NCBI GenBank assembly: GCA_017439425.1
Contig: JAFSJE010000064.1
Location: 35,764 to 99,763 of the forward strand
DNA from: Oscillospiraceae bacterium
GTDB lineage: Bacteria > Bacillota > Clostridia > Oscillospirales > Oscillospiraceae
DNA: 64,000 bases
Direction of reading: 5' to 3'
A model generated the notes under the pieces. It was not told the DNA's origin, made no database searches, and saw only the letters and a program-made list of their open reading frames with translations. Positions 32,000 through 41,986 of this stretch are shown here, one piece after another. The position numbers were made by a program, and so were the translations under genes. Position 1 is the stretch's first letter; the number at the start of each line of letters is the position of its first letter.

Positions 32000-33043
32000 A
32001 TGTATATTCCAGAGCCAAGAAAACTCGCTAACGGCGAATACTTCATTCAGCTGCGCCTGAATGGCGTCAGCATTCCAGTGAGCGCACCGACCAAGACGGA
32101 GTGTAAAGCCAAGGCGGCACTTATTAAGTCTGAATATAAGAGTGGTAAACGACGTATATCAAAGAGTGATCTCACTCTTAAACAAGTAGTTGATGCCTAT
32201 ATTGAGAGCCGTCGAAAGACTCGCTCACCTGCGACGGTGCGCGGATATGTTATGGCAATGAAGCACGGCTTCGAAGAATATATGAAGCTCCCTGCTGCAT
32301 CTATCGACCTGCAGAAGATGATTGATGATGAGACTGAGAAAGATGTATCATCAAAGACAATTTTGAACGCCTGGGGCATTGTCCGCCCAGCATTAAAGGC
32401 CGCAAAAATTGAGATACCCGATAATCTCTCCTTGCCTACCGTCATAAAGAACGAGCACAGTTTCTTGGAATATGAGCAGATACAGCCTTTTATGAAAGCT
32501 ATCGAAGGCAAGGACTTTGAGATCAGTGCTCTTCTCGGCCTGCACTCTCTGCGCCGGTCAGAGATCTACGGTCTCGGCTGGGACAAGATAAATCTCGAGA
32601 AGGAAACAATCTCCGTCCATCGTGCGCTTGTTCTCGATGAAAACGGAGATTATGTTGTAAAAGACTATGGTAAAACCGACACGTCGCGCAGAGTTATTCC
32701 GATAATGATACCGCGTCTCACAGAGCTCTTGAAGGCGGCAAAGGCAGAAGGGCAGCCTGTTGTAACTCAGGCATTGAACAGCCTTTATGTGATGGTAAAT
32801 CGCAGCTGCCGTAATGCTGGTCTTCCGGAGATAGGAGCTCATGGCTTGCGTCATACTTTCGCTTCACTTTGCTTCCATTTAGATGTTCCAGCGAAGATCT
32901 GCGCTCAGCTCGGAGGCTGGCACGACACCAGAACAGTCGAGCGAATATACACTCACATCAGCGCCGGAGATCGCGATGAGTATGTAAAAAGCATTACCGA
33001 TTTTTACAATAATGCTAACAATAATGCTAACAACGAGAAATAA
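32000..33043 (+). CDS. int: Tyrosine-type phage integrase
   Basis: A 347-residue recombinase. The arm-binding N-terminus (ANGEYFIQLRLNGVSIPVSA) and SAM-like core-binding domain (about 60-150) are followed by the catalytic domain with Arg185/186 (LHSLRRSE), HGLRHTF at 281-287, Trp307 (GGWHD) and nucleophile Tyr317 (RIYTHI). It integrates at the adjacent tRNA-Gly end. The Asn/Ala-rich last residues are encoded by the arm-type repeats. RBS GAGGTAAG. Confidence 0.92.
   Translation: MYIPEPRKLANGEYFIQLRLNGVSIPVSAPTKTECKAKAALIKSEYKSGKRRISKSDLTLKQVVDAYIESRRKTRSPATVRGYVMAMKHGFEEYMKLPAASIDLQKMIDDETEKDVSSKTILNAWGIVRPALKAAKIEIPDNLSLPTVIKNEHSFLEYEQIQPFMKAIEGKDFEISALLGLHSLRRSEIYGLGWDKINLEKETISVHRALVLDENGDYVVKDYGKTDTSRRVIPIMIPRLTELLKAAKAEGQPVVTQALNSLYVMVNRSCRNAGLPEIGAHGLRHTFASLCFHLDVPAKICAQLGGWHDTRTVERIYTHISAGDRDEYVKSITDFYNNANNNANNEK
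33013..33032 (+). repeat. Right copy of paired integrase arm-type repeat
   Basis: GCTAACA occurs at 33014-33020 and 33026-33032 with the same 12-bp period as at the left end (7-13, 19-25). 19 of 20 bases are identical. It lies in the last codons of int, about 45 bp from the att core. Confidence 0.55.
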
Positions 33044-33076
33044 CTATAGTAAAATCAAGCGCTTTAGCATTTCTTA

Positions 33077-33105
33077 GGTGGGTTCGATTCCCATTATCCG
33101 CTCCA
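33077..33105 (+). other. Attachment site: tRNA-Gly 3' end (attR)
   Basis: The sequence forms a T-arm (GTGGG / loop TTCGATT / CCCAT), then acceptor strand TATCCGC, discriminator T and CCA. This matches the 3' end of tRNA-Gly genes. The bases upstream do not form a D-arm or anticodon arm, so only the 3' part is here. The intact tRNA should lie left of the window, at the other prophage end. Confidence 0.75.
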
Positions 33106-33154
33106 ATAATACAGCCCTCGGCGGTTGCCGGGGGCTGTATTATTGGAGTTTTTT
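33103..33154 (+). terminator. Terminator of the tRNA-Gly transcript
   Basis: The arms CCAATAATACAGCCC (33103-33117) and GGGCTGTATTATTGG (33132-33146) pair perfectly and are followed by six T. It belongs to the host tRNA transcript and marks the right edge of the prophage. Confidence 0.75.
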
Positions 33155-33211
33155 CCGCTTCGCTCAAATCCTTCGGGAGGGAATAACCAATCCCCTCTGC
33201 TATAATAAATT

Positions 33212-33290
33212 CAGCAGGATACGATGTGCCTTTTGCCCCCGCCTTTTCAGGCGGCGACACTGGCTGAAGCATCGTACCCTGCTGCTTTTT
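33212..33290. terminator. Terminator hairpin after the antiporter gene
   Basis: The arms CAGCAGGATACGATG (33212-33226) and CATCGTACCCTGCTG (33270-33284) pair, with a GC-rich inner hairpin. T5 follows on the plus strand and an AT-rich tract on the minus strand. It probably ends the leftward antiporter transcript. Confidence 0.55.
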
Positions 33291-33299
33291 ATGCAAGAT

Positions 33300-34589
33300 T
33301 TACTTCAGGCTTACGGGCTTTGCGGGCTCGTTTTCCTTTCTTGCGCTCTTTCTGCCCTCGGGCTTGATCTCGCCGGCTGCAAGCAGCGAGCGCTTCGTGA
33401 GCGTCGGGCCGACAAGCTCATAGACAAGCACGCTGAAAAGCACGACGTTTCTGACCATTGCGCCGTCGGAGAGGTTCGCCGCAGTCAGCGCCATGCCGAG
33501 GGCGACTCCCGCCTGCGGCAGAAGCGTTATGCCGAGGTGCTTTTTGATGTTGTCGCTCGTGTGCTCTAACTGGCAGCTCAGATATGCGCCGCTGATCTTT
33601 CCGGTGGAGCGGAAGATTATGTAAACAACGCCGACTATCAGCACCATCGGATTTGAGAGGATGCCGAGGTCAAGCTCCGCGCCGGAGAGCACGAAAAAGA
33701 GGATATTGAGCGGTCCCGTCCAGTTCTCGACCCTCGACATAAGCTCCTCAGAGGTGTCGCAGATGTTGCAGAATACGGTTCCGGTCATCATGGCGACGAG
33801 AAGAAGCGAGAAGCCGACCTTGACTCCCCCGACCTCAAATTCGAGCATACTCACGCCGACGATGAGCATAACGGCGGCGATGGAGATGGACATACGCTTT
33901 GATCTCGAGTGGAAGAACTGCTCGATGAAGTTGAGGAGCACGCCGCCGAGAGCGCCGACGACGATGGAGAGGACGATCTCGATAAGCGGCTCGAGGACAA
34001 CGCTCGTAATGCTGAGCGTACCGACCTCCAGAGCCTTTGCAATTCCGAAGGAGAGCGAGAAGAGCATAAGACCAACGGCGTCGTCGAGGGCGACGACCAT
34101 AAGAAGGAGCTTCGTGAGCGGTCCCTCCGCCTTGTACTGGCGGACTACCATCAGCGTTGCCGCGGGCGCTGTGGCGGCGGCGATAGCGCCGAGGGTGATC
34201 GCGCTCGAAATCGAGAGCACGTCCGGCATGATGAAATGAAGTGCGACGAGTGCGATATCGACGACGATCGTTGTAATGACAGCCTGGAGAATGCCGACTG
34301 TGATCGCAGCCTTGCCCATGCTCTTGAGCTCAGCGAGGCGGAACTCATTGCCGATGGTGAACGCGATAAAGCCGAGGGCGACCTGGTTGACTATTTCGTA
34401 GGCCTTGACCTTTTCAAGCGTTGCAAAGCCGATATACGGCAGCTTTATGAGGCCAAGTGCGAACGGGCCGAGGAGAAGTCCGGCGATGAGGTACGCGGTG
34501 ACAGCCGGAAGATTGAGCTTTTTCGCAAGACGGCTCATGAGAAGTCCCGCGATAAGCGCAACGGAGAGCGAAATCAGTGTTTCCTGCAT
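33300..34589 (-). CDS. CPA2-family cation/proton antiporter
   Basis: A protein of about 429 residues with 11-12 membrane segments of the Na+/H+ exchanger fold: LNLPAVTAYLIAGLLLGPF, VALGFIAFTIGNEFRL, then LLMVVALDDAVGLMLFSLSF, the conserved Asp-Asp region. It exchanges Na+ or K+ for protons at the cell membrane. The C-terminus is basic and lacks TrkA-N/C domains. The ATG at 34589 follows AAGGAAGT. It is divergent from the DUF1538 operon. Confidence 0.8.
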   Translation of the reverse strand: MQETLISLSVALIAGLLMSRLAKKLNLPAVTAYLIAGLLLGPFALGLIKLPYIGFATLEKVKAYEIVNQVALGFIAFTIGNEFRLAELKSMGKAAITVGILQAVITTIVVDIALVALHFIMPDVLSISSAITLGAIAAATAPAATLMVVRQYKAEGPLTKLLLMVVALDDAVGLMLFSLSFGIAKALEVGTLSITSVVLEPLIEIVLSIVVGALGGVLLNFIEQFFHSRSKRMSISIAAVMLIVGVSMLEFEVGGVKVGFSLLLVAMMTGTVFCNICDTSEELMSRVENWTGPLNILFFVLSGAELDLGILSNPMVLIVGVVYIIFRSTGKISGAYLSCQLEHTSDNIKKHLGITLLPQAGVALGMALTAANLSDGAMVRNVVLFSVLVYELVGPTLTKRSLLAAGEIKPEGRKSARKENEPAKPVSLK

Positions 34590-34776
34590 TTTAATTACTT
34601 CCTTTTTTATTTTCAAAGCGTATCATATCACAAATAATAATAAAAGAAAGTGTAAAACCGGCAAAAATTATGCTTATTTGCGCTTTTTTTCAGTGCAAGT
34701 TTGCGCCGGCGCACTTGTTTGTTCGCGGAAAATATGTTAGACTTCTTATAGATATTGCAAAAAAGGAGGCTCAGTA

Positions 34777-36300
34777 ATGCGAAAAGCGCTTTTATTAAAG
34801 CTCCATGAAGCGCTTACCAGCGTACTCCCCGTAACGCTCATCGTGCTTGTAATCTACTTCACGCCCCTCGTCGACCTGACGGCGACGGAGCTTGCGGTAT
34901 TCCTGATTTCCGCGGTAATGCTGATAATCGGGATCGGGCTCTTTAACCTCGGCGCAGACCTTGCGATGACGCCTATGGGCGAGCACGTCGGCGAGGGCCT
35001 TACAAAATCCCGAAAGCTCGCCGTTCTGCTCGGCGTGAGCTTCGTGATGGGGCTGCTCATAACCGTCGCGGAGCCGGATCTCAGCGTGCTCGCAAGTCAG
35101 GTCAGCGCAGTTATCCCCGGCACGCTGCTCATTGTGACCGTCGGAGTCGGCGTGGGTCTTTTTCTGCTGCTCGCAGTCATTAAAATCGTATTCAAAAAGG
35201 ATCTTTCGAGCCTGCTGCTCTTCTTCTATATGCTGCTCTTTGCGATCGCGGCGCTGCTCCTTGAGGTCGGGAAGGGCAACTTTCTGCCCCTCGCCTTCGA
35301 CTCCGGCGGCGTCACAACAGGGCCGATAACAGTTCCGTTCATCATGGCGCTCGGCGTCGGAATCGCGCTCACCATCGGCGGCAGGGACGCGAACGAGAAC
35401 AGCTTCGGTCTTATAGCGCTCTGCTCAGTCGGGCCGGTGCTCGCCGTGCTCGTGCTCTCTATCCTCGCCTCCGGCGACCTCAGCTATACTCTGCCGGACT
35501 ACTCGATGGATTCGCATCTCGGGCTGTCGCTTCTTACGACAGTCCTCGATACGACAGTCGAGGTGGCGAGAAGCCTCGCTCTCATTCTCGCTTTTTTCTT
35601 CGCTCTCCAGATTTTTATTCTCAAGCTCCCGCGCGAGAGGCTTATTCAGATACTTATCGGCGCGCTTTTCACCTTCGTCGGGCTTGTGATCTTCCTCTCC
35701 GCCGTAACTGTCGGCTTTATGCCGGTCGGCTTCCGCCTCGGCGTTCAGATGGCGCAGAACGAGACTGCGGTCTGCATCTTCGGCTTTATTCTCGGCGCCG
35801 TCGTAGTCCTTGCCGAGCCGGCTGTCCACGTTCTGAATATGCAGGTCGAGGAGGTCACGGCGGGCGCTGTGACAAAGCTTCAGATGATGATTGCGCTCTC
35901 CATCGGCGTCGGCGTTTCGATCCTGCTCAGCGTGATCCGCATAATCTTCGGCTTCTCGCTTCTGTACTACCTCATTCCCGGCTATCTTCTCTCGCTCGGT
36001 CTGAGCTTTTTCGTTCCGAAGATGTATACCGCCATCGCGTTTGACTCCGGCGGAGTCGCCTCCGGCCCGCTCACCTCGAGCTTCATTCTCCCGCTCTGCA
36101 TCGGCGCCTGCGTTGCGCTGAGGGGCGAGAGCGAGGTGCTCAGCCAGGCGTTCGGCGTGGTTTCGATGGTCGCGATGACGCCGCTCATCACCATCCAGTC
36201 GCTCGGCTTCAAGGGCGTTGTGCAGGCCGAGATCCGCCGCGAGCGCGCCATGCGCCGCATACTCTCGGCTGACGACGCGCAGATAATATACTTTGAATAA
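34777..36300 (+). CDS. DUF1538 membrane transporter
   Basis: A 507-residue membrane protein made of two homologous DUF1538 halves. Each ends with an AFDSGGV-type signature: FDSGGVTTGPITVPFIMALG near residue 175 and FDSGGVASGPLTSSFILPLC near 425. At least ten hydrophobic segments are visible. The substrate is unknown. The two PII-like genes downstream suggest it is gated by a nucleotide-sensing PII protein. RBS AAAGGAGG. Confidence 0.75.
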   Translation: MRKALLLKLHEALTSVLPVTLIVLVIYFTPLVDLTATELAVFLISAVMLIIGIGLFNLGADLAMTPMGEHVGEGLTKSRKLAVLLGVSFVMGLLITVAEPDLSVLASQVSAVIPGTLLIVTVGVGVGLFLLLAVIKIVFKKDLSSLLLFFYMLLFAIAALLLEVGKGNFLPLAFDSGGVTTGPITVPFIMALGVGIALTIGGRDANENSFGLIALCSVGPVLAVLVLSILASGDLSYTLPDYSMDSHLGLSLLTTVLDTTVEVARSLALILAFFFALQIFILKLPRERLIQILIGALFTFVGLVIFLSAVTVGFMPVGFRLGVQMAQNETAVCIFGFILGAVVVLAEPAVHVLNMQVEEVTAGAVTKLQMMIALSIGVGVSILLSVIRIIFGFSLLYYLIPGYLLSLGLSFFVPKMYTAIAFDSGGVASGPLTSSFILPLCIGACVALRGESEVLSQAFGVVSMVAMTPLITIQSLGFKGVVQAEIRRERAMRRILSADDAQIIYFE

Positions 36301-36312
36301 GGAGGCTCCGGA

Positions 36313-36693
36313 ATGGCTGAAGAAAAGAAAAACATAGCTCCCGTCAAGCTGGAGCTGCTCATAATAATCGTTGAAAACGGCAAGGGCACCTTCTACGGAG
36401 ACCTTGTACAGAGCCTCGGCTGCAACTTTCAGTTTGCCTGCCACGCAAAGGGAACGGCAGACAGCGCTATGCTGCGCAGGCTCGGTCTTTCGGACTACGA
36501 CCAGACCGCGGTTTTCTGCGTTGTGCAGGCCGATAAGCTCGACGAGATAACCGAAGCGCTCGAATCGCGCTTCCGCACCATACGCGGCGGCAAGGGCATC
36601 GCCTTTGCGGTGCCGTTTTCAAGCCTCATCGGCAAGACAGTGTACGGCTTCTTAGCCGGCGACGAGAGAGTTACGGAGGGTCAGAATGGATAA
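36313..36693 (+). CDS. PII-family signalling protein (first of two)
   Basis: A 126-residue PII-like ferredoxin-fold protein (VKLELLIIIVENGKGTFYGDLVQ, then RRLGLSDYDQTAVFCVVQADK). It lies 12 bp after the DUF1538 gene. The usual uridylylated Tyr loop of GlnB is not recognisable, so it is probably a regulatory partner of the transporter rather than a nitrogen regulator. Confidence 0.7.
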   Translation: MAEEKKNIAPVKLELLIIIVENGKGTFYGDLVQSLGCNFQFACHAKGTADSAMLRRLGLSDYDQTAVFCVVQADKLDEITEALESRFRTIRGGKGIAFAVPFSSLIGKTVYGFLAGDERVTEGQNG

Positions 36694-37015
36694 CGCACAC
36701 GAGCTGATTTTCACGATAATAAACGCGGGCTTTTCGCAGACCGTGATGGACGCGGCGAGAGCGGCGGGCGCAACAGGCGGCACGCTCTTCAAGGCGCGCG
36801 GCACCGCCAATTCCGACGCCGAGGAGTTCTACGGCATCAGAGTAAACCCCGACAAGGAGGTCGTTATGATACTCTCGGAGAAGTCAAAGACCGCCGCGAT
36901 ACTGACGAATATCTACCAGGCGGCGGGGCTCAACACCGCAGGTCAGGGCATAGCGTTCACTCTCCCCGTCGACCGCACGGTGGGCTTAACTCCGAGAAAA
37001 CCGGAAGAGAAATAA
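36686..37015 (+). CDS. PII-family signalling protein (second of two)
   Basis: A 109-residue PII-like protein (LIFTIINAGFSQTVMDAARAAGATGGTLF split around the GATGGT loop, then QGIAFTLPVDRTVGL). It overlaps the first PII gene by 8 nt. Two unequal copies in one operon suggest a heteromeric sensor. Confidence 0.75.
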   Translation: MDNAHELIFTIINAGFSQTVMDAARAAGATGGTLFKARGTANSDAEEFYGIRVNPDKEVVMILSEKSKTAAILTNIYQAAGLNTAGQGIAFTLPVDRTVGLTPRKPEEK

Positions 37016-37016
37016 A

Positions 37017-37060
37017 AATCGCGCTGCAAAATGACACACATTGTCATTTGCAGCGCTTTT
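37017..37060. terminator. Bidirectional terminator
   Basis: GCGCTGCAAAATGACA (37021-37036) and TGTCATTTGCAGCGC (37042-37056) form a long hairpin, with TTTT on the plus strand and ATTTTTATTT on the minus strand. It ends both the PII operon and the convergent metal ATPase operon. Confidence 0.8.
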
Positions 37061-37061
37061 C

Positions 37062-38894
37062 TTATTTAAATCTCAGGCAGCGCATAGCGTTCAGTATGCA
37101 CAGAACGAGCACGCCGACGTCAGCGAAAACAGCCTCCCACATCGTCGCCGCGCCAAACAGTCCGAGCGCGAGCACCACCGCCTTGACAGCGAGGGCAAAG
37201 ACGATATTTTCGGTCACGATCCGGTTGGTTTTGCGGCTTATCTCCAACGCCTTCGCGAGCTTTTCAAGCTTATCGTCTATAAGCACGACGTCGCTCGCCT
37301 CGATTGCCGCGTCTGAGCCCATCGCGCCCATCGCAACGCCTATGTCGGCGCGCGCCAGCACCGGCGCGTCGTTTATACCGTCTCCGCAGAACAAAACCTT
37401 GCCGACGGAGCCGTATTTTCCGATGATTTCCTCGATTTTTGAAACCTTATCCTGCGGTAAGAGCTCCGCGTGGTACTCGTCTATGCCGACCTTCGCGGCA
37501 ATCTCCTCAGCCGCGCTTTTGTGGTCGCCGGTGAGCATTATCGTCTTAACACCGCCGCGCCCCAGCGCTTCGAGCGCATCGCGCGCGCCCGGCTTCAGGC
37601 TGTCGCTTATCACTATCGAGCCGAGGTACTCGCCGTCCTTTGCGATATGCACCCCGGTGCCGCCGGTCTTCTGTACGTCGATTCCGGATTCGCGCAGGAG
37701 CTTCTCATTTCCGCAGAGCACTCTCGCGCCGTCAATGACGGCGGTGACTCCCCTGCCCGCCTCGTTTTTCCACTCTGTAACCCTCTCGCGGTCGATTTTT
37801 CCGCCGAAAGCATCTCTTATGCTCTCTGCGATCGGGTGCGAGGAGTCGAGCTCGGCGTATGCCGCAAGCTCCAACAACTCGCGCTCACTTATTCCGACCG
37901 GCTTCACACTCTGCACCGCGAACTCGCCCTTTGTGAGCGTTCCGGTCTTGTCGAACACCGCCGCCGAGGTCTTTGCGAGCGCCTCAAGGTAGTTTGAGCC
38001 CTTGATAAGTATTCCGTTTTTGCTCGCTCCGCCGATGCCTCCGAAGAAGCTGAGCGGCACGCTCAGCACGAGCGCGCAGGGGCAGCTTATTACAAGAAAC
38101 GTCAGCGCCTGATGTATCCATTTCGTCCACTGTCCGTCAAAGAGGCTCGGTACTATCGCAAGAAGAACAGCTCCGATCACCACAACGGGCGTGTAGAATT
38201 TCGCAAATCTTGTGATGAAATCCTCGCTTTTCGCCTTATTATCGGCGGAATTTTCAACTAATTCGAGGATTTTCGCGACCGTGCTCTCCCCCGCCTCTTT
38301 CGTCGTTCTCACACGCACCGTGGCTGTGAGGTTCACGCAGCCTGAGATTATCGCATCGCCCGCTTTTGCGCTTCTCGGCACAGCCTCGCCGGTCAGCGCA
38401 ACGGTGTCAAGGCTCGTCTCGCCCTCGATGATCTCGCCGTCGATCGGCACTCTCTCACCGGGGCGGACTACGATGACCGAGCCGACCTCGACCTCGTCAG
38501 GATCGACCTCCTCGATCTCGCCCCCGCGCTCGAGATTCGCTGTGTCGGGGCGGATATCCATCAGCGCCGCTATGCTCTTGCGGCTCCTGCCGACGGCGAC
38601 GTGCTCAAACAGCTCGCCGACCTCGTAGAAGATCATCACGAAGCACGCCTCGTTGTACTCGCCTATCGCAAAGGCGCCGATCGTCGCCACTGCCATGAGA
38701 AAATTCTCATCAAAAATCTGCCCGTGCGCGATGTTTACGGCGCTCTTTTTAAGCACCTCGAAGCCGACGATGAGGTACGGGACGAGATACAGCGCAAATT
38801 TCACCCATCCGTCAATCGGGATAAGGTTTACCGCGATGAGCAGCGCCGCCGATGCGATTATCCGCGCGAGGTCTTTTTTCTCCCTCTTTGTCAT
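37062..38894 (-). CDS. Heavy-metal P1B-type ATPase (Zn/Cd/Pb efflux type)
   Basis: A 610-residue pump. The membrane metal site is CPC at 271-273, TGE at 168-170, and the phosphorylated Asp in DKTGT at 315-319; the late GDGINDAPVLARADIG region is also present. It exports soft metal ions from the cytoplasm. It has no fused N-terminal metal-binding domain; that domain is the separate gene upstream, which overlaps it by 4 nt. The CadC-like regulator points to Zn or Cd. Confidence 0.88.
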   Translation of the reverse strand: MTKREKKDLARIIASAALLIAVNLIPIDGWVKFALYLVPYLIVGFEVLKKSAVNIAHGQIFDENFLMAVATIGAFAIGEYNEACFVMIFYEVGELFEHVAVGRSRKSIAALMDIRPDTANLERGGEIEEVDPDEVEVGSVIVVRPGERVPIDGEIIEGETSLDTVALTGEAVPRSAKAGDAIISGCVNLTATVRVRTTKEAGESTVAKILELVENSADNKAKSEDFITRFAKFYTPVVVIGAVLLAIVPSLFDGQWTKWIHQALTFLVISCPCALVLSVPLSFFGGIGGASKNGILIKGSNYLEALAKTSAAVFDKTGTLTKGEFAVQSVKPVGISERELLELAAYAELDSSHPIAESIRDAFGGKIDRERVTEWKNEAGRGVTAVIDGARVLCGNEKLLRESGIDVQKTGGTGVHIAKDGEYLGSIVISDSLKPGARDALEALGRGGVKTIMLTGDHKSAAEEIAAKVGIDEYHAELLPQDKVSKIEEIIGKYGSVGKVLFCGDGINDAPVLARADIGVAMGAMGSDAAIEASDVVLIDDKLEKLAKALEISRKTNRIVTENIVFALAVKAVVLALGLFGAATMWEAVFADVGVLVLCILNAMRCLRFK

Positions 38895-39109
38895 TTTGCG
38901 GTTATCTCGCAGTCCGGCTCGATCTTTTTCGCGGTCCTTATGACCTCCTTCATGATCTCAGTCTGATCGTCAGCGTCAGTTTCAAGGGTCAGCTTTCCGG
39001 TCATAAAGCTCACGGTGCATTTTTTGACTCCCTCGAGCTTATTTACCGCAGCCTCAACCTTTGAGGCGCAGTTTGCACAGTCGATGTCGATTTTGTATGC
39101 CTTTTTCAT
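38891..39109 (-). CDS. Stand-alone HMA metal-binding protein
   Basis: A 72-residue HMA domain with a CANC metal site (DIDCANCASKVEAAVNKLEGV). It is probably a metallochaperone or the detached N-terminal domain of the ATPase encoded directly downstream. Confidence 0.85.
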   Translation of the reverse strand: MKKAYKIDIDCANCASKVEAAVNKLEGVKKCTVSFMTGKLTLETDADDQTEIMKEVIRTAKKIEPDCEITAK

Positions 39110-39124
39110 TGTCTTTTCCCCCTG

Positions 39125-39490
39125 TTATAATTCTTCGAGATGCTCTTTCGCCATGCCGATTATGGTGGCAACGTGGTCGTCGGCGAGAGAATATAGGATC
39201 GTTCTGCCGAGCCTGCGGTTTTTTATGAGCCGCGCGGATTTGATTATGCGGAGCTGATGGCTTATGGCGCTCTGCGTCATATCCAGCGCCGCCGCGATAT
39301 CGCACACGCACATCTCCGACTCAAAGAGCGCGTAGAGAATCTTCATACGCGTCGTATCCCCGAAGATTTTAAATAGCTCGGCAAGGTCGAACAGCTCATC
39401 CTCCGGCGGCATACTGTCCCGCACGAAGCTGACTTTATCAAAATGCGTTTCCTGCGTATCACAGACCTCAATGCCGTGCTTGTCGATCAT
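39125..39490 (-). CDS. ArsR/SmtB-family metal sensor
   Basis: A 121-residue winged-helix repressor with the metal-site ESEMCVCDIAAALDMTQSA in its recognition region (CxC as in CadC/CmtR types) and QLRIIKSARLIKNRRLGRT for the wing. It releases its operator when Zn, Cd or Pb binds and so induces the HMA-ATPase genes. The operator lies just upstream. Confidence 0.85.
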   Translation of the reverse strand: MIDKHGIEVCDTQETHFDKVSFVRDSMPPEDELFDLAELFKIFGDTTRMKILYALFESEMCVCDIAAALDMTQSAISHQLRIIKSARLIKNRRLGRTILYSLADDHVATIIGMAKEHLEEL

Positions 39491-39502
39491 TCTCTCACCT
39501 CC

Positions 39503-39530
39503 GAATATATGAGCATTTGTTCATATATTC
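39503..39530. promoter_or_regulatory. ArsR-family operator
   Basis: GAATATATGA and TTCATATATTC form a 12-2-12-like inverted repeat around CATTTG (ATATGA-N-TTCATAT core), the known style of ArsR/SmtB operators, 13 bp upstream of the regulator start. Confidence 0.75.
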
Positions 39531-39570
39531 AATATATGCCTATCAAGAGCATTTGTCAAGGGGGAATATA

Positions 39571-39606
39571 AAAAACTTCCCCGCCGCTCAGTTGAGCGGC
39601 GGGGAA
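39571..39606 (-). terminator. Terminator after the GlsB-like gene
   Basis: TTCCCCGCCGCTCA (39577-39590) and TGAGCGGCGGGGAA (39593-39606) form a perfect stem. On the minus strand it is followed by GTTTTTTAT. Confidence 0.8.
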
Positions 39607-39615
39607 CCAAAAAGC

Positions 39616-39858
39616 TTATTTCTTGATGAACTTGTTGTAGACGAAGATGCAGATGCAAGCGCCGACCACGGAGACAATGACGCTTCCGATGATATTCGTT
39701 GCGGTAAAGCCGATGATTCCGAATACCACACTTCCGACAACGCCGCCGATGAGGCCGATGATGACATTCATCAGAATGCTGCCCTCGCTGTTCATTATCT
39801 TTCCGGCGAGCCATCCTGCAATTCCGCTGGATATAAGGTCTAAGATGACGCCTAACAT
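39616..39858 (-). CDS. GlsB/YeaQ/YmgE-family membrane protein
   Basis: An 80-residue, very hydrophobic protein with three short helices and Gly-rich packing (GWLAGKIMNSEGSILMNVIIG). This is the transglycosylase-associated family, a small stress-linked membrane protein of unknown mechanism. It lies 29 bp downstream of groEL on the same strand, so it may be read through from the heat-shock operon. Confidence 0.85.
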   Translation of the reverse strand: MLGVILDLISSGIAGWLAGKIMNSEGSILMNVIIGLIGGVVGSVVFGIIGFTATNIIGSVIVSVVGACICIFVYNKFIKK

Positions 39859-39887
39859 TCTTTTTCTCCTTTGTAAGAAGTCTCAGA

Positions 39888-41531
<1,644 letters not shown>

Positions 41532-41534
41532 TTA

Positions 41535-41819
41535 TTACTCTACGATTGCGAGAATGTCGCTCTGACGTACAACAGTGAGCTCCTCGCCGTCAACCTTGAC
41601 CTCGGTGCCGGTGTATTTGCCGGTAATAACGCGGTCGCCGACCTTGAGCTCCATCTTGATCTCGTTGCCGTCGACTATGCCGCCGGGGCCGACTGCTACG
41701 ACCTCGTATACCTGCGGCTTCTCCTGCGCGCTTGAAGCGAGAAGAATTCCGGATTTCGTGACCTCCTCAGCGGCGGTGCGCTTTAATACGACTCTGTCCA
41801 GCAGGGGTTTCAGTGTCAT
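41535..41819 (-). CDS. groES: Co-chaperonin GroES
   Basis: A 94-residue co-chaperonin (LKPLLDRVVLKRTAAEEVTK, mobile loop SGILLASSAQEKPQ, then VGDRVITGKYTGTEVK). It caps the GroEL ring. It starts the operon, just after the CIRCE element. Confidence 0.97.
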   Translation of the reverse strand: MTLKPLLDRVVLKRTAAEEVTKSGILLASSAQEKPQVYEVVAVGPGGIVDGNEIKMELKVGDRVITGKYTGTEVKVDGEELTVVRQSDILAIVE

Positions 41820-41858
41820 TTTGATTGCCTCCTATATCAATGTCAATTTATTGCTTCT

Positions 41859-41885
41859 TTAGCACTCTCTCTTTCTGAGTGCTAA
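41859..41885. promoter_or_regulatory. CIRCE operator (HrcA-binding)
   Basis: TTAGCACTC and GAGTGCTAA are perfect 9-bp arms with a 9-bp spacer, the exact CIRCE consensus. HrcA represses groESL here until heat shock. Confidence 0.97.
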
Positions 41886-41888
41886 CAT

Positions 41889-41917
41889 AATGTACCACGA
41901 AAGTCAGAGAATGTCAA
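41889..41917 (-). promoter_or_regulatory. groESL promoter
   Basis: On the minus strand TTGACA (41917-41912), 17 bp, TACATT (41894-41889), immediately upstream of CIRCE. Confidence 0.75.
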
Positions 41918-41950
41918 GGGAAGATTTGTTATTATTTTGTGAACTTATGG

Positions 41951-41979
41951 AAAAAGCGGGAAGCGAATGTGCTTCCCGC
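41951..41979 (-). terminator. Terminator after the SLH-HAD gene
   Basis: GCGGGAAGC (41956-41964) and GCTTCCCGC (41971-41979) form a stem followed on the minus strand by TTTTT. Confidence 0.8.
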
Positions 41980-41986
41980 TAAATGC

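Noticed and set aside
33027..33296. 89-residue leftward frame over the int end and tRNA fragment
   Set aside because: It is antisense to the tRNA 3' end (the familiar NGNRTH spurious peptide) and has no ribosome site.
35425..36444. 339-residue leftward frame opposite the DUF1538 gene
   Set aside because: Shadow of a GC-rich real gene; His/Asp/Glu-rich composition without domains.
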